This document shows, piece by piece, positions 1 to 8,300 of a stretch of DNA of 10,466 nt. The notes beneath the pieces were generated by a model that was given only the letters and a program-made list of their open reading frames with translations, was not told where the DNA came from and did not search any database. The DNA comes from CAYZEZ01 sp964477295 (GTDB lineage: Bacteria > Bacteroidota > Bacteroidia > Bacteroidales > SM23-62), in assembly GCA_964477295.1 (NCBI GenBank), contig CAYZEZ010000177.1, positions 1 through 10,466 of the forward strand, in the 5' to 3' direction. Numbering within the stretch: the first letter of the stretch is position 1; the number at the start of each line of letters is the position of its first letter. A program made the translations under genes and the position numbers.

Positions 1-1
1 A

Positions 2-1021
2 GAATTTTATTTACAAAATGTTCCTCTGACTGATTCAATGATGGAGATTTCACATCAGAACATCCAGGAAGCATTGCACACGACAGGAGAGATTTACAGG
101 AATAAGTTAAAGGATTTGGATGAAGCTATAGATTCATATACTGAAATTCTTAACAGGTATCCGAACTCGAGCTATAAATTATCGGTCTATTATAACCTGT
201 ACCTGATATATAATGAACTCCAGGATGGGCGGAATGCTGATATTTATAAAACAGCAATAATCCGGGAGTTTCCGGAGAGTCAGCCAGCTCAGCTTCTGAC
301 CAATCCAAATTACATCAATGAACTGATGGAAAAAGAGAACGAAGAGAACAGATTCTACGAAAACACATACAACAAGTATCAGGAAGGATATTATTATCAG
401 GTAATGGTGGATGTGGATACTGCAATGCAGCGATATAAAGAGAGCGAACTATTGCCCAGGTTCTTCTTTCTTAAAGTATTATCCATTGGTCATACCCGGG
501 ACAGGCTGACATTTTCAGCAGCACTCGATTCATTGGCCAGGATGTACCCGGGTGATGAGGTGGCTTCAACAGCAAAGGAAATGATAGCTTATCTCCTGGA
601 AGCAGATCCTGAAGTTAAATTTGAAACAGAGAAACAGGAAGCGGAAGAAATCTATATTGCTGACTCCACAGGTAAGTTTTTAGTGGGTTATATTGTTGAT
701 AGAAATGTTGACATTAATCAATTGAAATTTGAAATAATAAACTTCAACCTGGATGCTTATCCAAACAAAACATTTGATATAACAGATAATAAACTGGATA
801 ATAACCAGGTACTCGTCCTGGTTAAATCATTCGCAAATATTGACAAAGCCTGGGAATACCATGATTCTATTGCCGGGAATGAGCTCATTCTATCTGTAAT
901 TGGTGATTTTTCTTATTCCAGGTGTATCCTATCAGAAGGCAATGCGGCCATTCTCATTACAGATAAAATAGCCAGCAAGTATTTAATTTTCTACAATAAG
1001 CATTACATGCGGAAAGATTAA
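2..1021 (+). CDS. sprE: SprE/PorW-like T9SS TPR lipoprotein, C-terminal part (5' end outside window)
   Basis: The reading frame is open from the first bases of the window (residues EFYLQNVPLTDSMM...), so the ATG at 38 is internal and the gene begins upstream; 339 residues and the stop are visible. The visible N-terminal half has helical TPR-like units (for example DEAIDSYTEILNRYPNSS, then a tyrosine-rich helix YYNLYLIYNEL). The C-terminal part is a compact domain ending in ISKYLIF-like hydrophobic strands and YNKHYMRKD. The phrase FYLQNVPLTDSMMEISHQ and the TPR pattern match what I recall of SprE (Flavobacterium gliding/T9SS) and PorW (Porphyromonas), a periplasmic lipoprotein needed for type IX secretion. 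The signal peptide and lipobox would lie upstream and cannot be checked. The downstream gene is porX, another T9SS component, which supports the call. The alternative is a generic TPR/YfiO-like lipoprotein. The symbol sprE is used; porW is the equivalent name. Confidence 0.75.
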   Translation, partial: EFYLQNVPLTDSMMEISHQNIQEALHTTGEIYRNKLKDLDEAIDSYTEILNRYPNSSYKLSVYYNLYLIYNELQDGRNADIYKTAIIREFPESQPAQLLTNPNYINELMEKENEENRFYENTYNKYQEGYYYQVMVDVDTAMQRYKESELLPRFFFLKVLSIGHTRDRLTFSAALDSLARMYPGDEVASTAKEMIAYLLEADPEVKFETEKQEAEEIYIADSTGKFLVGYIVDRNVDINQLKFEIINFNLDAYPNKTFDITDNKLDNNQVLVLVKSFANIDKAWEYHDSIAGNELILSVIGDFSYSRCILSEGNAAILITDKIASKYLIFYNKHYMRKD

Positions 1022-1029
1022 TGTAATGC
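1000..1029 (+). terminator. Hairpin straddling the sprE stop codon; possible terminator
   Basis: GCATTACAT (1000-1008) and ATGTAATGC (1021-1029) are perfect 9-bp inverted repeats with a 12-nt loop containing the TAA stop (1019-1021). The downstream sequence 1030-1060 is rich in T (GGTTTCCTTTCTTGTTG). This resembles an intrinsic terminator, but the stem is AT-rich and the T tract is interrupted, so its strength is uncertain. Confidence 0.35.
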
Positions 1030-1170
1030 GGTTTCCTTTCTTGTTGTTTTCCTTGTTACTCAGTTAGAGAAGTTCTAATTTTACGTAAATTCAAAAAAAG
1101 AATGATAAAAAAAATAGTGTGGGATCGAAGCGGTTTGGGAATGTCTCGAATGTACCTGATTTCAGTAGAA

Positions 1171-1301
1171 TAGTCATCCTGTCCCGCCGTGCCCCCCCCG
1201 AGCACCCGGGGGGGAGTACTCGGGATCAGGATCTAATTATTAGCTAGTTATAGATCCCGAAACCCTGATCTTCATCACGGCAGGCAAGTTCGGGATGACT
1301 A
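1171..1301. repeat. 131-bp nested palindromic element with terminal inverted repeats (MITE/REP-like)
   Basis: The ends TAGTCATCC (1171-1179) and GGATGACTA (1293-1301) are perfect inverted repeats. A second pair lies inside: GCCGTG (1186-1191) and CACGGC (1276-1281). Further inside are GATCAGG/CCTGATC (1224-1230, 1264-1270) and GGATCTA/TAGATCC (1229-1235, 1251-1257). A GC-rich hairpin combines C7 (1193-1199) with G7 (1208-1214), or CCCGAG with CTCGGG (1197-1202, 1219-1224). The outermost TA at each end could be a TA target duplication, which would fit a MITE, but this is inference. On the minus strand the end reads GTCATCCCGAACTTG, a phrase I recall as common in intergenic repeats of environmental Bacteroidota; this was not checked. 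The element has no coding capacity. It fills most of the sprE-porX gap, whose remaining parts (1030-1170 and 1302-1399) are AT-rich and hold nothing I recognise. Confidence 0.7.
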
Positions 1302-1399
1302 GATGTCAATTACATTATGAATCTCAGTTCCTGAGTTCTGTGCTTCAGAATGACAAAATAACAACTTTTGAGACAACCCTTTCTAAAAATTTTAAACGA

Positions 1400-2953
1400 A
1401 TGAAACGAATCAGAATTCTGTGGACTGATGATGAGATTGAACTACTGAAACCACATATACTTTTTTTACAGGAAAGGGGTTATGATATGACCACTTCCAC
1501 CAATGGAGAAGATGCGGTTGCCCTTGTCAGAGAAAAGGAATTTGAATTGGTTTTCCTGGATGAGAATATGCCAGGAATGAGCGGGCTGGAAACACTGAAC
1601 CTTATTAAGGCCATCAATCCATTATTGCCGGTGGTTATGATCACCAAAAGCGAAGAAGAAAACATAATGGACGAAGCCATCGGCTCTAAAATTGACGATT
1701 ACCTCATAAAACCTGTTAACCCAAAACAGATTCTGTTATCCATTAAGAAAAATATTGATACGAAACGGCTGGTAAGTGCGAAAACAACTACGGCTTACCA
1801 GTCTGAGTTTTCTAAGCTGGGAGGATTGATTAATTATGCCAAACGATTTGAAGATTGGGTAGATATATATAATAAACTGATCTACTGGGAATTGGAGCTG
1901 GAGCAGTCCAGCGATTCGGGAATGGATGAAATATTAAAAATGCAAAAAACCGAAGCTAACACAGGGTTTGCAAAATTTATTCAGTTCAATTATCCGGCAT
2001 GGTTCAATGATAAAACAGCCGAAAAACCATTGATGTCAACAAATATATTTCCACAGCGTGTATTCCCATCTCTTGAATCGGGACAACATGTTTGCCTTGT
2101 TTTGATTGATAATCTCAGATTAGATCAGTGGAGATCCATTTTCCCGGTATTTGAAGAATATTACAGGATAGAATCGGAAGAACTTATTTGTTCTATTCTG
2201 CCAACAGCCACTCAATATGCCAGGAATTCTATGTTTGCAGGCCTTATGCCGCTGGAAATTGAAGAATTGTTCCCGGAATTATGGATCGATGAAGAGCAGG
2301 AAGGAGGCAAGAACATGCGTGAAGATCAGTTACTTGACAAACAGATTAAAAGGCTTGGACTAAAATATAAATTTAAATACGAGAAAGTCAATAATGCCAG
2401 ATCCGGCAAAAGAGTTGTCGATAACATAAAAGACCTTCTGGATTTCGATTTTTCAGTGGTGGTTTTCAATTTCGTGGATATCCTGTCTCATGCCAGAACT
2501 GAATTAGAAATGATCAGGGAACTGGTTTACGATGAATCATCCTATAGATCACTTACACTGTCCTGGTTTCAGCACTCACACCTTCTTGATTTTATCAGGG
2601 AGATGTCGGCTCATGATGTAAAGATTATCATTACCACCGACCATGGTACGATACGCGTAAATAATCCTGTAAAGGTTATTGGCGACAAGAAAACTACCGC
2701 GAATCTCAGGTATAAACAGGGGAAGAACCTGGCTTATAAAGCAACGGAAGTATTTGAAGTTAAAAAGCCTGAAGATATTCACTTACCAAAATCGCACGTT
2801 AGTTCCTCCTTTATTTTTGCCACAAACTATGATTTCCTGGTTTACCCGAATAACTATAACCACTATGTTAACTATTATAAAAACACTTTCCAGCATGGTG
2901 GTATTTCAATGGAAGAAATGCTGGTCCCGCTTGTTATTTTGAATCCACAATAA
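1400..2953 (+). CDS. porX: T9SS response regulator PorX (receiver domain plus PglZ/alkaline-phosphatase-like domain)
   Basis: PorX is the cytoplasmic response regulator of the type IX secretion system. In studied species it works with the kinase PorY and the sigma factor SigP, contacts PorL, and its C-terminal domain is a zinc-dependent phosphodiesterase acting on cyclic oligonucleotides. The receiver domain spans about residues 1-120, with acidic D10/D11, phospho-acceptor D54 in FLDENMPG, T82 and K104 in LIKP. A helical linker (about 121-205) leads to a PglZ/alkaline-phosphatase fold with candidate metal and nucleophile residues D237 (LIDN), T271 (PTATQ), D360 and H364 (FVDILSH), D414/H415 (TTDHGT) and H499 (QHGGIS). 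The ATG at 1400 gives 517 residues, essentially the length of known PorX. A start at 1295 would add 35 residues, beginning with codons inside the palindromic element, and was rejected. tsaE follows after 13 nt, so the two are probably cotranscribed. Confidence 0.93.
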   Translation: MKRIRILWTDDEIELLKPHILFLQERGYDMTTSTNGEDAVALVREKEFELVFLDENMPGMSGLETLNLIKAINPLLPVVMITKSEEENIMDEAIGSKIDDYLIKPVNPKQILLSIKKNIDTKRLVSAKTTTAYQSEFSKLGGLINYAKRFEDWVDIYNKLIYWELELEQSSDSGMDEILKMQKTEANTGFAKFIQFNYPAWFNDKTAEKPLMSTNIFPQRVFPSLESGQHVCLVLIDNLRLDQWRSIFPVFEEYYRIESEELICSILPTATQYARNSMFAGLMPLEIEELFPELWIDEEQEGGKNMREDQLLDKQIKRLGLKYKFKYEKVNNARSGKRVVDNIKDLLDFDFSVVVFNFVDILSHARTELEMIRELVYDESSYRSLTLSWFQHSHLLDFIREMSAHDVKIIITTDHGTIRVNNPVKVIGDKKTTANLRYKQGKNLAYKATEVFEVKKPEDIHLPKSHVSSSFIFATNYDFLVYPNNYNHYVNYYKNTFQHGGISMEEMLVPLVILNPQ

Positions 2954-2966
2954 TCGTAATGATTAC

Positions 2967-3398
2967 ATGGTAACTTTTAGAATAGAAAATCTTCAGGAAA
3001 TCCGGGAAACAGCAAAAGACTTTCTTGATCATTTCAGGAAAAACAGGATCTTTGCATTTTATGGTCCTCTTGGATCAGGAAAAACAACATTTATAAAGGC
3101 CTTGTGCAAGGAATTGCAGGCGGAGGATAATATTAGTTCTCCCACTTTTTCGATAATAAATGAATACAGTTCAGAATCGAATGGGGAAATCTACCATTTT
3201 GATTTCTATCGCCTTGAAAAACAAGAAGAAGTATATGACCTGGGTTATGAAGAATATTTCTATTCGGGGAAGTTTTGTTTTATTGAGTGGCCGGAATTAG
3301 TAAAAGATATCCTTCCTGAAGGGACAATTCATATCAGGATCCAACCCAATACGTCTTCAATAAGGCTATTAAAGGTATTTGACCCATCCGCTGTATGA
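2967..3398 (+). CDS. tsaE: tRNA threonylcarbamoyladenosine biosynthesis ATPase TsaE
   Basis: TsaE is the small P-loop ATPase that, with TsaB and TsaD, transfers threonylcarbamoyl to A37 of ANN-decoding tRNAs to make t6A. The 143-residue product has the usual length and layout: Walker A GPLGSGKT at residues 33-40, the switch-like SSPTFSIINEY at 58-68, the family motif HFDFYR at 78-83 with D80, and the Walker-B-like IEWPE at 106-110. The start ATG lies 13 nt after the porX stop; an ATG at 2959 is out of frame. No Shine-Dalgarno sequence is present, as is usual in Bacteroidota. I recall porX-tsaE-ald as a recurring order in Bacteroidota; nothing in the sequence ties TsaE biochemically to secretion. 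Confidence 0.95.
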   Translation: MVTFRIENLQEIRETAKDFLDHFRKNRIFAFYGPLGSGKTTFIKALCKELQAEDNISSPTFSIINEYSSESNGEIYHFDFYRLEKQEEVYDLGYEEYFYSGKFCFIEWPELVKDILPEGTIHIRIQPNTSSIRLLKVFDPSAV

Positions 3399-3407
3399 TC
3401 TTTTTTA

Positions 3408-3439
3408 TTTGACTTAGTCCCTGAATTGTATTATTTTAG
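3408..3439 (+). promoter_or_regulatory. Candidate Bacteroidota-type promoter of ald
   Basis: TTTG at 3408-3411, a 20-nt spacer and TATTTTAG at 3432-3439 resemble the Bacteroidota consensus TTTG...TAnnTTTG, with two mismatches in the -7 box. Transcription would begin around 3445, leaving a leader of about 25 nt before the ATG at 3470. The sequence sits in the 71-nt tsaE-ald gap and would allow ald to be expressed apart from porX-tsaE. It is a consensus match only. Confidence 0.35.
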
Positions 3440-3469
3440 ACCACCTTCAAAATTTACAATTAGCGACCT

Positions 3470-4693
3470 ATGAGTGAACAAGAGACATCAGGCGCCCAGT
3501 TTACATTTGGGAAGGCCAATTTAATACCACAGGAGGAGATGCTTGAGGTTAAAAAAGCCCGGAAGCAGCTTATCATAGGTATACCAAAAGAAGCGCAAAA
3601 ATTGGAAAGCCGGGTTGCACTGACTCCCGAGGCGGTTGAACAGCTTGTAGAGCTAGGCCACACTGTGTTAATCGAGTCGGAAGCAGGGAAGGCCGCCAAT
3701 TATTTGAATACAAATTACAGCGAACTTGGCGGTACCATCGTAGAAGATAAAAAGCAGGTATTTCAATCAGATATAATACTGAAAATTGCTCCTCTTACTC
3801 TTGAGGAGATTGAATTACTTATGGAGCGCCAGGTAGTCATCTCATCCTTGCATTTAAACAACCAGACGGAGGAATTGATAAGAAAAATTATGGCCAGGAA
3901 AGTGACCGCTATTGCGTTTGAAAACATAAGGGATGAACACAATTGTTACCCGGTGGTCAGGTCAATGAGTGCCATAGCAGGGAATACATCGATCCTTATT
4001 GCAGCGGAATATCTTAGTAATGACAGGGGTGGTAAGGGCGTTATGCTGGGAGGGATCCCCGGAATTACTCCTACCGAAGTGGTAATACTGGGTGCCGGCA
4101 CTGCAGCCGAATCTGCTGTAAGGGCAGCACTGGGACTGGGAGCCCATGTTAAAGTATTTGATAATTCTGTCCACAGGCTGAGACGATTACAAAATAACAT
4201 CGGTGAACGGGTATACACATCCATTTTTCATAAGCAGGTAATGAAGAAAACCCTTAAATCAGCCGATGTTGTCATCGGTGCCATGTACCTTATCGGGAAG
4301 GGCCCAAGGTATATTATTACAGAAGACATGGTGAAGGATATGAAGAAAGGATCGGTTATCGTTGATATAAGTATCGATCAGGGAGGTTGTATCGAAACAT
4401 CGGAATGCCGGACACAGCAGGATCCTGTCTACACCAGGCATAGCGTGATCCATTATTGTGTTCCAAACCTTCCTTCCAGGGTGGCGCGAACAGCTTCCAT
4501 AGCTATTAGTAATGTATTCGCTCCCCTGCTAATCAGTCTGGGAGAATCGGGCGGAATAAAATCTTTCCTGAGGGAAGATGCAGGAACCAGAAACGGTGTG
4601 TATATTTTTAATGGAATACTCACCAATCATTATATTGGCCAGCACCTGGGTATACCTTCCAAAGACATTGAGTTATTAATGGCAGCTTTTTAA
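3470..4693 (+). CDS. ald: Alanine dehydrogenase (NAD-dependent)
   Basis: Ald reversibly deaminates L-alanine to pyruvate and ammonium with NAD, in the cytoplasm. The N-terminal catalytic part has the family signature IGIPKE...ESRVALTP at 36-53 with substrate-binding R48, K105 in LKIAP and the likely catalytic H128 in SSLHLN. A Rossmann NAD-binding motif GAGTAAESA follows at 208-216, with D231 ending the second strand, then VDISIDQGG at 298-306, where D303 matches the second catalytic residue of the family. At 407 residues it exceeds the classic length of about 370; the excess is an N-terminal extension of about 33 residues (MSEQETSGAQFTFGK...), a form I recall from other Bacteroidota. It may share a transcript with the lipoprotein gene 27 nt downstream and may have its own promoter at 3408-3439. 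A transhydrogenase alpha subunit is the related alternative, but the spacing and DQGG context favour Ald. Confidence 0.93.
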   Translation: MSEQETSGAQFTFGKANLIPQEEMLEVKKARKQLIIGIPKEAQKLESRVALTPEAVEQLVELGHTVLIESEAGKAANYLNTNYSELGGTIVEDKKQVFQSDIILKIAPLTLEEIELLMERQVVISSLHLNNQTEELIRKIMARKVTAIAFENIRDEHNCYPVVRSMSAIAGNTSILIAAEYLSNDRGGKGVMLGGIPGITPTEVVILGAGTAAESAVRAALGLGAHVKVFDNSVHRLRRLQNNIGERVYTSIFHKQVMKKTLKSADVVIGAMYLIGKGPRYIITEDMVKDMKKGSVIVDISIDQGGCIETSECRTQQDPVYTRHSVIHYCVPNLPSRVARTASIAISNVFAPLLISLGESGGIKSFLREDAGTRNGVYIFNGILTNHYIGQHLGIPSKDIELLMAAF

Positions 4694-4720
4694 AGAAAAA
4701 GATTGAAGGTATTGATCTGC

Positions 4721-5263
4721 ATGAGAAAACTAATAATCATATCCCTGTTGTTAGGTTTTATTGGAGCCTGTGAGGAAGGTGAAAAAAGTAATAAAAACAC
4801 TGGCGAGGTTATCCTGACTTCGGAACGAATTCTGACAGATACTTACCGAAGTGTAGGCTTTTCATTCAAAGAGGGTAAAAATGTACCTTTCCCTGTCATA
4901 GGAGGAATGGTTCCTGACATTGTTGTTACCAATGAAACTGACATCGAGGGAAACCTTACAGGCGCAAACTTTACGTGTCCCAATAACCTGCTTGCTTTTC
5001 ATCTGGAGGGATCATTCTCTTCACTGGCTGAGGCCCTTGCCCGGTTCAATAAATACAATGAAGTTACCGCCGAAAATTTTACTGCTCTGGCCAATCCTGT
5101 GATTCATTTTCAGGTCTGGACCATCCAGACGGTGGATCAAAAATATGCTAAACTAGTCATAAAAGACATCCAGATAAAAACCGACAGTCCGGTTTCTGAC
5201 TATATTGAAGTAACCGTTGAGTATCAATACCAACCTGACGGAACAAGGATTTTTACTGAATAA
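4721..5263 (+). CDS. Small lipoprotein of unknown function
   Basis: I do not recognise the family. The 180-residue product begins MRKLIIISLLLGFIGAC, a signal peptide with lipobox IGAC and acylated C17, so it should be an envelope lipoprotein. The next residues, EEGEK, are acidic and resemble the lipoprotein export signal that sends some Bacteroidota lipoproteins to the cell surface; that is inference. The mature part looks like an all-beta domain with alternating hydrophobic strands, a second cysteine (C86) and a repetitive C-terminal edge (YIEVTVEYQYQP). The ATG at 4721 was chosen because it puts the signal peptide directly at the N terminus; an in-frame TTG at 4703 would add six residues and fits less well. 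It lies 27 nt after ald, in the same direction, and converges on the outer-membrane protein gene with a 47-nt gap that shows no clear terminator, only an 8-bp direct repeat TAATATGT (5264-5271 and 5279-5286). Confidence 0.8.
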   Translation: MRKLIIISLLLGFIGACEEGEKSNKNTGEVILTSERILTDTYRSVGFSFKEGKNVPFPVIGGMVPDIVVTNETDIEGNLTGANFTCPNNLLAFHLEGSFSSLAEALARFNKYNEVTAENFTALANPVIHFQVWTIQTVDQKYAKLVIKDIQIKTDSPVSDYIEVTVEYQYQPDGTRIFTE

Positions 5264-5310
5264 TAATATGTTTAGATGTAATATGTCCCGATAAAATAAG
5301 GAATCGTTCA

Positions 5311-8300
5311 TTAGAAATTCCATCTTACCGTGATGCCCCCTACATGTACCACATCCTGTTTTTCCGATACCCTGCCCGAGTATTCCAGGTTCAGGTCAAC
5401 CCCTCCCGTAATGGTGCGCTGTAAAAGAATTGACCAAACTCCGTTGTGCCCGGGAAGCAAACCCTGAAGCATTTCATAGGCAACCGGTGTATTCAGCAAA
5501 TCGTTATAGGTAATATTTACATAATTAACTTTCCCGGAAAGGTTCCCCTTATTCAGAATATTATATCGTCCCTCTATGCCCACATCATGAGTGCCTGCTA
5601 ATTCTGAATTGCTCTTATTGTTTTCATTTTTATAAGTATAATTCAGGATGATCCGATATGAGATACCTGGCTGATATTGCATACTTAAATTACTGGTTAC
5701 AAAATCAATATCGTAATTTTTATTGGTAAAAAACTCTGATTCAAATCCTTTGGATCCAATATCCGTTTGGTTTATAATCGATATGCTGTTGTTGATGTTC
5801 CATTTTATCCTTAATCCATTCGATAACCTGGTGCGGGTATCGAACCCATTGACAAGTGAAAGCCGGTTCTTGTTGTTCTGGTATATATAGTCAATCCCGA
5901 CCATATCTCCTGATTTATTGAAAGATAGATTATTCCTTATCGAGGTGGTCATGCTGGTAAGGTCAGGATTGGTCAACCGGATATTAAAAGGATTCAGATT
6001 TTTGATCAGATCAGGCCCAGTCATTTTCCTGTTGATTCTGAATGCAAGCAGATTCGAAAACCTGGCAACCAGTTTTTTTATTCCTTCCTGGTTGTTCCAT
6101 ATCCTGGCGGGTTGCAAATTGATCGATTGGTTGAATTGGTTGGAAAACACTTTAATGAACCGGTCGGTTGGTGTAAACACCCTGATATAACCGGCCTGGT
6201 CCTGGAAATTGGCCACTTCAAATTCATCCAGTTCCCTGATGTTATTTTTATTATAATCGCTCCAGGTATATACTCCCTGGCCCGGGGCCACCTCCAGATA
6301 AGAGAATTCCTTTTCAGCCTCAAGTCCGGATCCGATTTCATAATAGGTTGACGTGCTTATGAATCCTTTTTTAATTCTTCCGCTATGGTCTATCCGGGCC
6401 AGAAGAAATTCGTCCTTAACTTCAGTTGTCAGAACCGAATCGTTTATACGCAAGGTGCGATACGTGAGTACTGTATTTAAACGGTTATTTGGATTTTTAA
6501 CAAGCCCGAATCCAACATTCAGATCATTGGCGGTAGTGGCCGGGTCGAGATTATTTTGATTGACGGAATAATCGGTTCGCATCAGGTAGTTGGCCATGAA
6601 TGAGTTTTTCGAGGTGTCGGGATTGGTGAGATAGATTTCATACTCCTGGTAACTGAAACTGTTACCCAAAAGGCTGTCATTTTCAGCATCTTTCCATCTG
6701 TTAGTTTCTCCTTCTTCCCTGACCCCCAGCACAATATATTTTAGCTGTCGTGAAATATCAGCATCGTGCCTGATGAATTTTGTATTCTGGTAAGAATCAT
6801 CGGAATTCAACAAACTACCCTTCAAATGGAATTGAAAGCCTCCCGCATTAACATCTGCGTATCCTTGGTTTCTGTATCCTTTATACAAATCTGCCCGATT
6901 CAGGAATTCAGATTGTATACCGGCCCTGGTGCGTTCCTTTTTAAAATAATCAATACGAACGGACCCGTTATGTTCATTTCCTCCGGAATGGTCCCCTGTT
7001 ATATTCCAGTCGCGTTCAAATTCCACAGGGCGAAACCGTTCAACAGGATCAAAATGGTTGCTGATCAACTGATAAGATCCTGTTGCCCACAACCTTGTAT
7101 CAGTTGTATCCCGCAACAGGACATCCTGGGATATGATCCCCTTTAATGCAAAACCAATGTTATCCTGCCTGTCATTTGATGAGAATGTGTTGATATCGTT
7201 ATTGCTGAGAGTAAATTCAAAAGCAGATGTTGTGGAAGCGGTAAGTTCTGCTGATCCTCCAACGGAGATTAGTTGTTTCTTTTTTGGTGTTATAAGTAAA
7301 ACAACAGGTTCATAATTGCCTTGTGGGATTCCATTCACAGGAGCTATCCACTTGTATGTCTTTCCGTTTGCCGAAGCTTTAACCTGGCGGTAATGGCCGT
7401 TTCCTTCTCCAACAAAACTGAAGCCGAGGCGGAACCATGCACTGTCGGGATGTGCAGAGTAGACATACACATTATTATATTGTGTGCCCTGCACCAGGGT
7501 ATCAATTTTCTTATATAGTACCTCTGTATTATTAAATCCAACACTATCGGCTCGTAAGGTGACTGCCTGATCCAGATGGTCCCCGATTCCTGCTAAAAGG
7601 TATTTGTTTGCATCCGAGAGATCCTGCTGGAGGGTTTGGTTTTTGTCGTCCTGCTCGGCGTACACATTGATCCAGAAATAACTTTTTTCTGTAATGAATT
7701 CATTTCCTGAATAGACGAGGAACCGGGCGTAAGATCTTTCTGAATATTCAAATTCTACGATGATTCTTTTATCTTTTGTGATCAGCTGGTTGGGCGTAAA
7801 GGTTATCTCTGCATTGTTGTAATCGATCACATAATCATTATCCAGACCCCGTTGCATAAGCCTCCCATCGATATAAACCTTTTCAGCCCCTGCCAGGACA
7901 ATTATGAATTGTTCCTGGTTACAACCCCTGAGCTTGTATGGACCCTGGTTCCCTTCTGATCCGGTAAAGGATTGCCTGCAGAATTTACCTTTTGATATGG
8001 CTCCGCTTACCGTGGTCACTATGGTTCTGTCGGGATCTTTCATAACCGGGAACCGGCCGGTGAATTTGATGCCTTTGCCTTTTTTGGCAAAATCCATGAA
8101 TGTCCCCGGTGATCCGTACAGGTCAAAATCACCTGCAGTAAGGCTGAGTTGTTCATTGAAGACTTCAATAAACACCTTATCAAATTCATGTATTTGCTGA
8201 GATGTACCTTCGGGTTGAATAGGGATGTTATTGTCTGAGATTGCTGCAACAATTCGAAGATCATCAGAAATTTTACCATTAAGCTGAAGGTTGAGGTTAG

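Noticed and set aside
1192..1224. C8/G7 tract as a G-quadruplex or phase-variable homopolymer
   Set aside because: It sits in a hairpin within non-coding DNA, far from the porX start, with no frame to shift. It is better explained as part of the palindromic element.
1243..1250. GCTAGTTA shared between the element at 1171-1301 and the heptad hairpin (10189-10196)
   Set aside because: Eight bases in AT-rich palindromic DNA can match by chance, and the flanking sequences differ, so a common origin is not supported.
1363..1370. AACTTTTG as a -7 promoter box for porX
   Set aside because: It differs from TAnnTTTG at the first base and no TTTG lies at the expected upstream spacing. It is too weak to list as a feature.
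3946..4224. Open minus-strand frames inside ald, tsaE-side and porX coding sequence
   Set aside because: They lie fully opposite well-supported genes, have no recognisable domains and look like reverse-frame shadows.
5264..5310. Bidirectional terminator between the converging lipoprotein and outer-membrane protein genes
   Set aside because: Only an 8-bp direct repeat (TAATATGT) is visible. No inverted repeat with a T tract was found.
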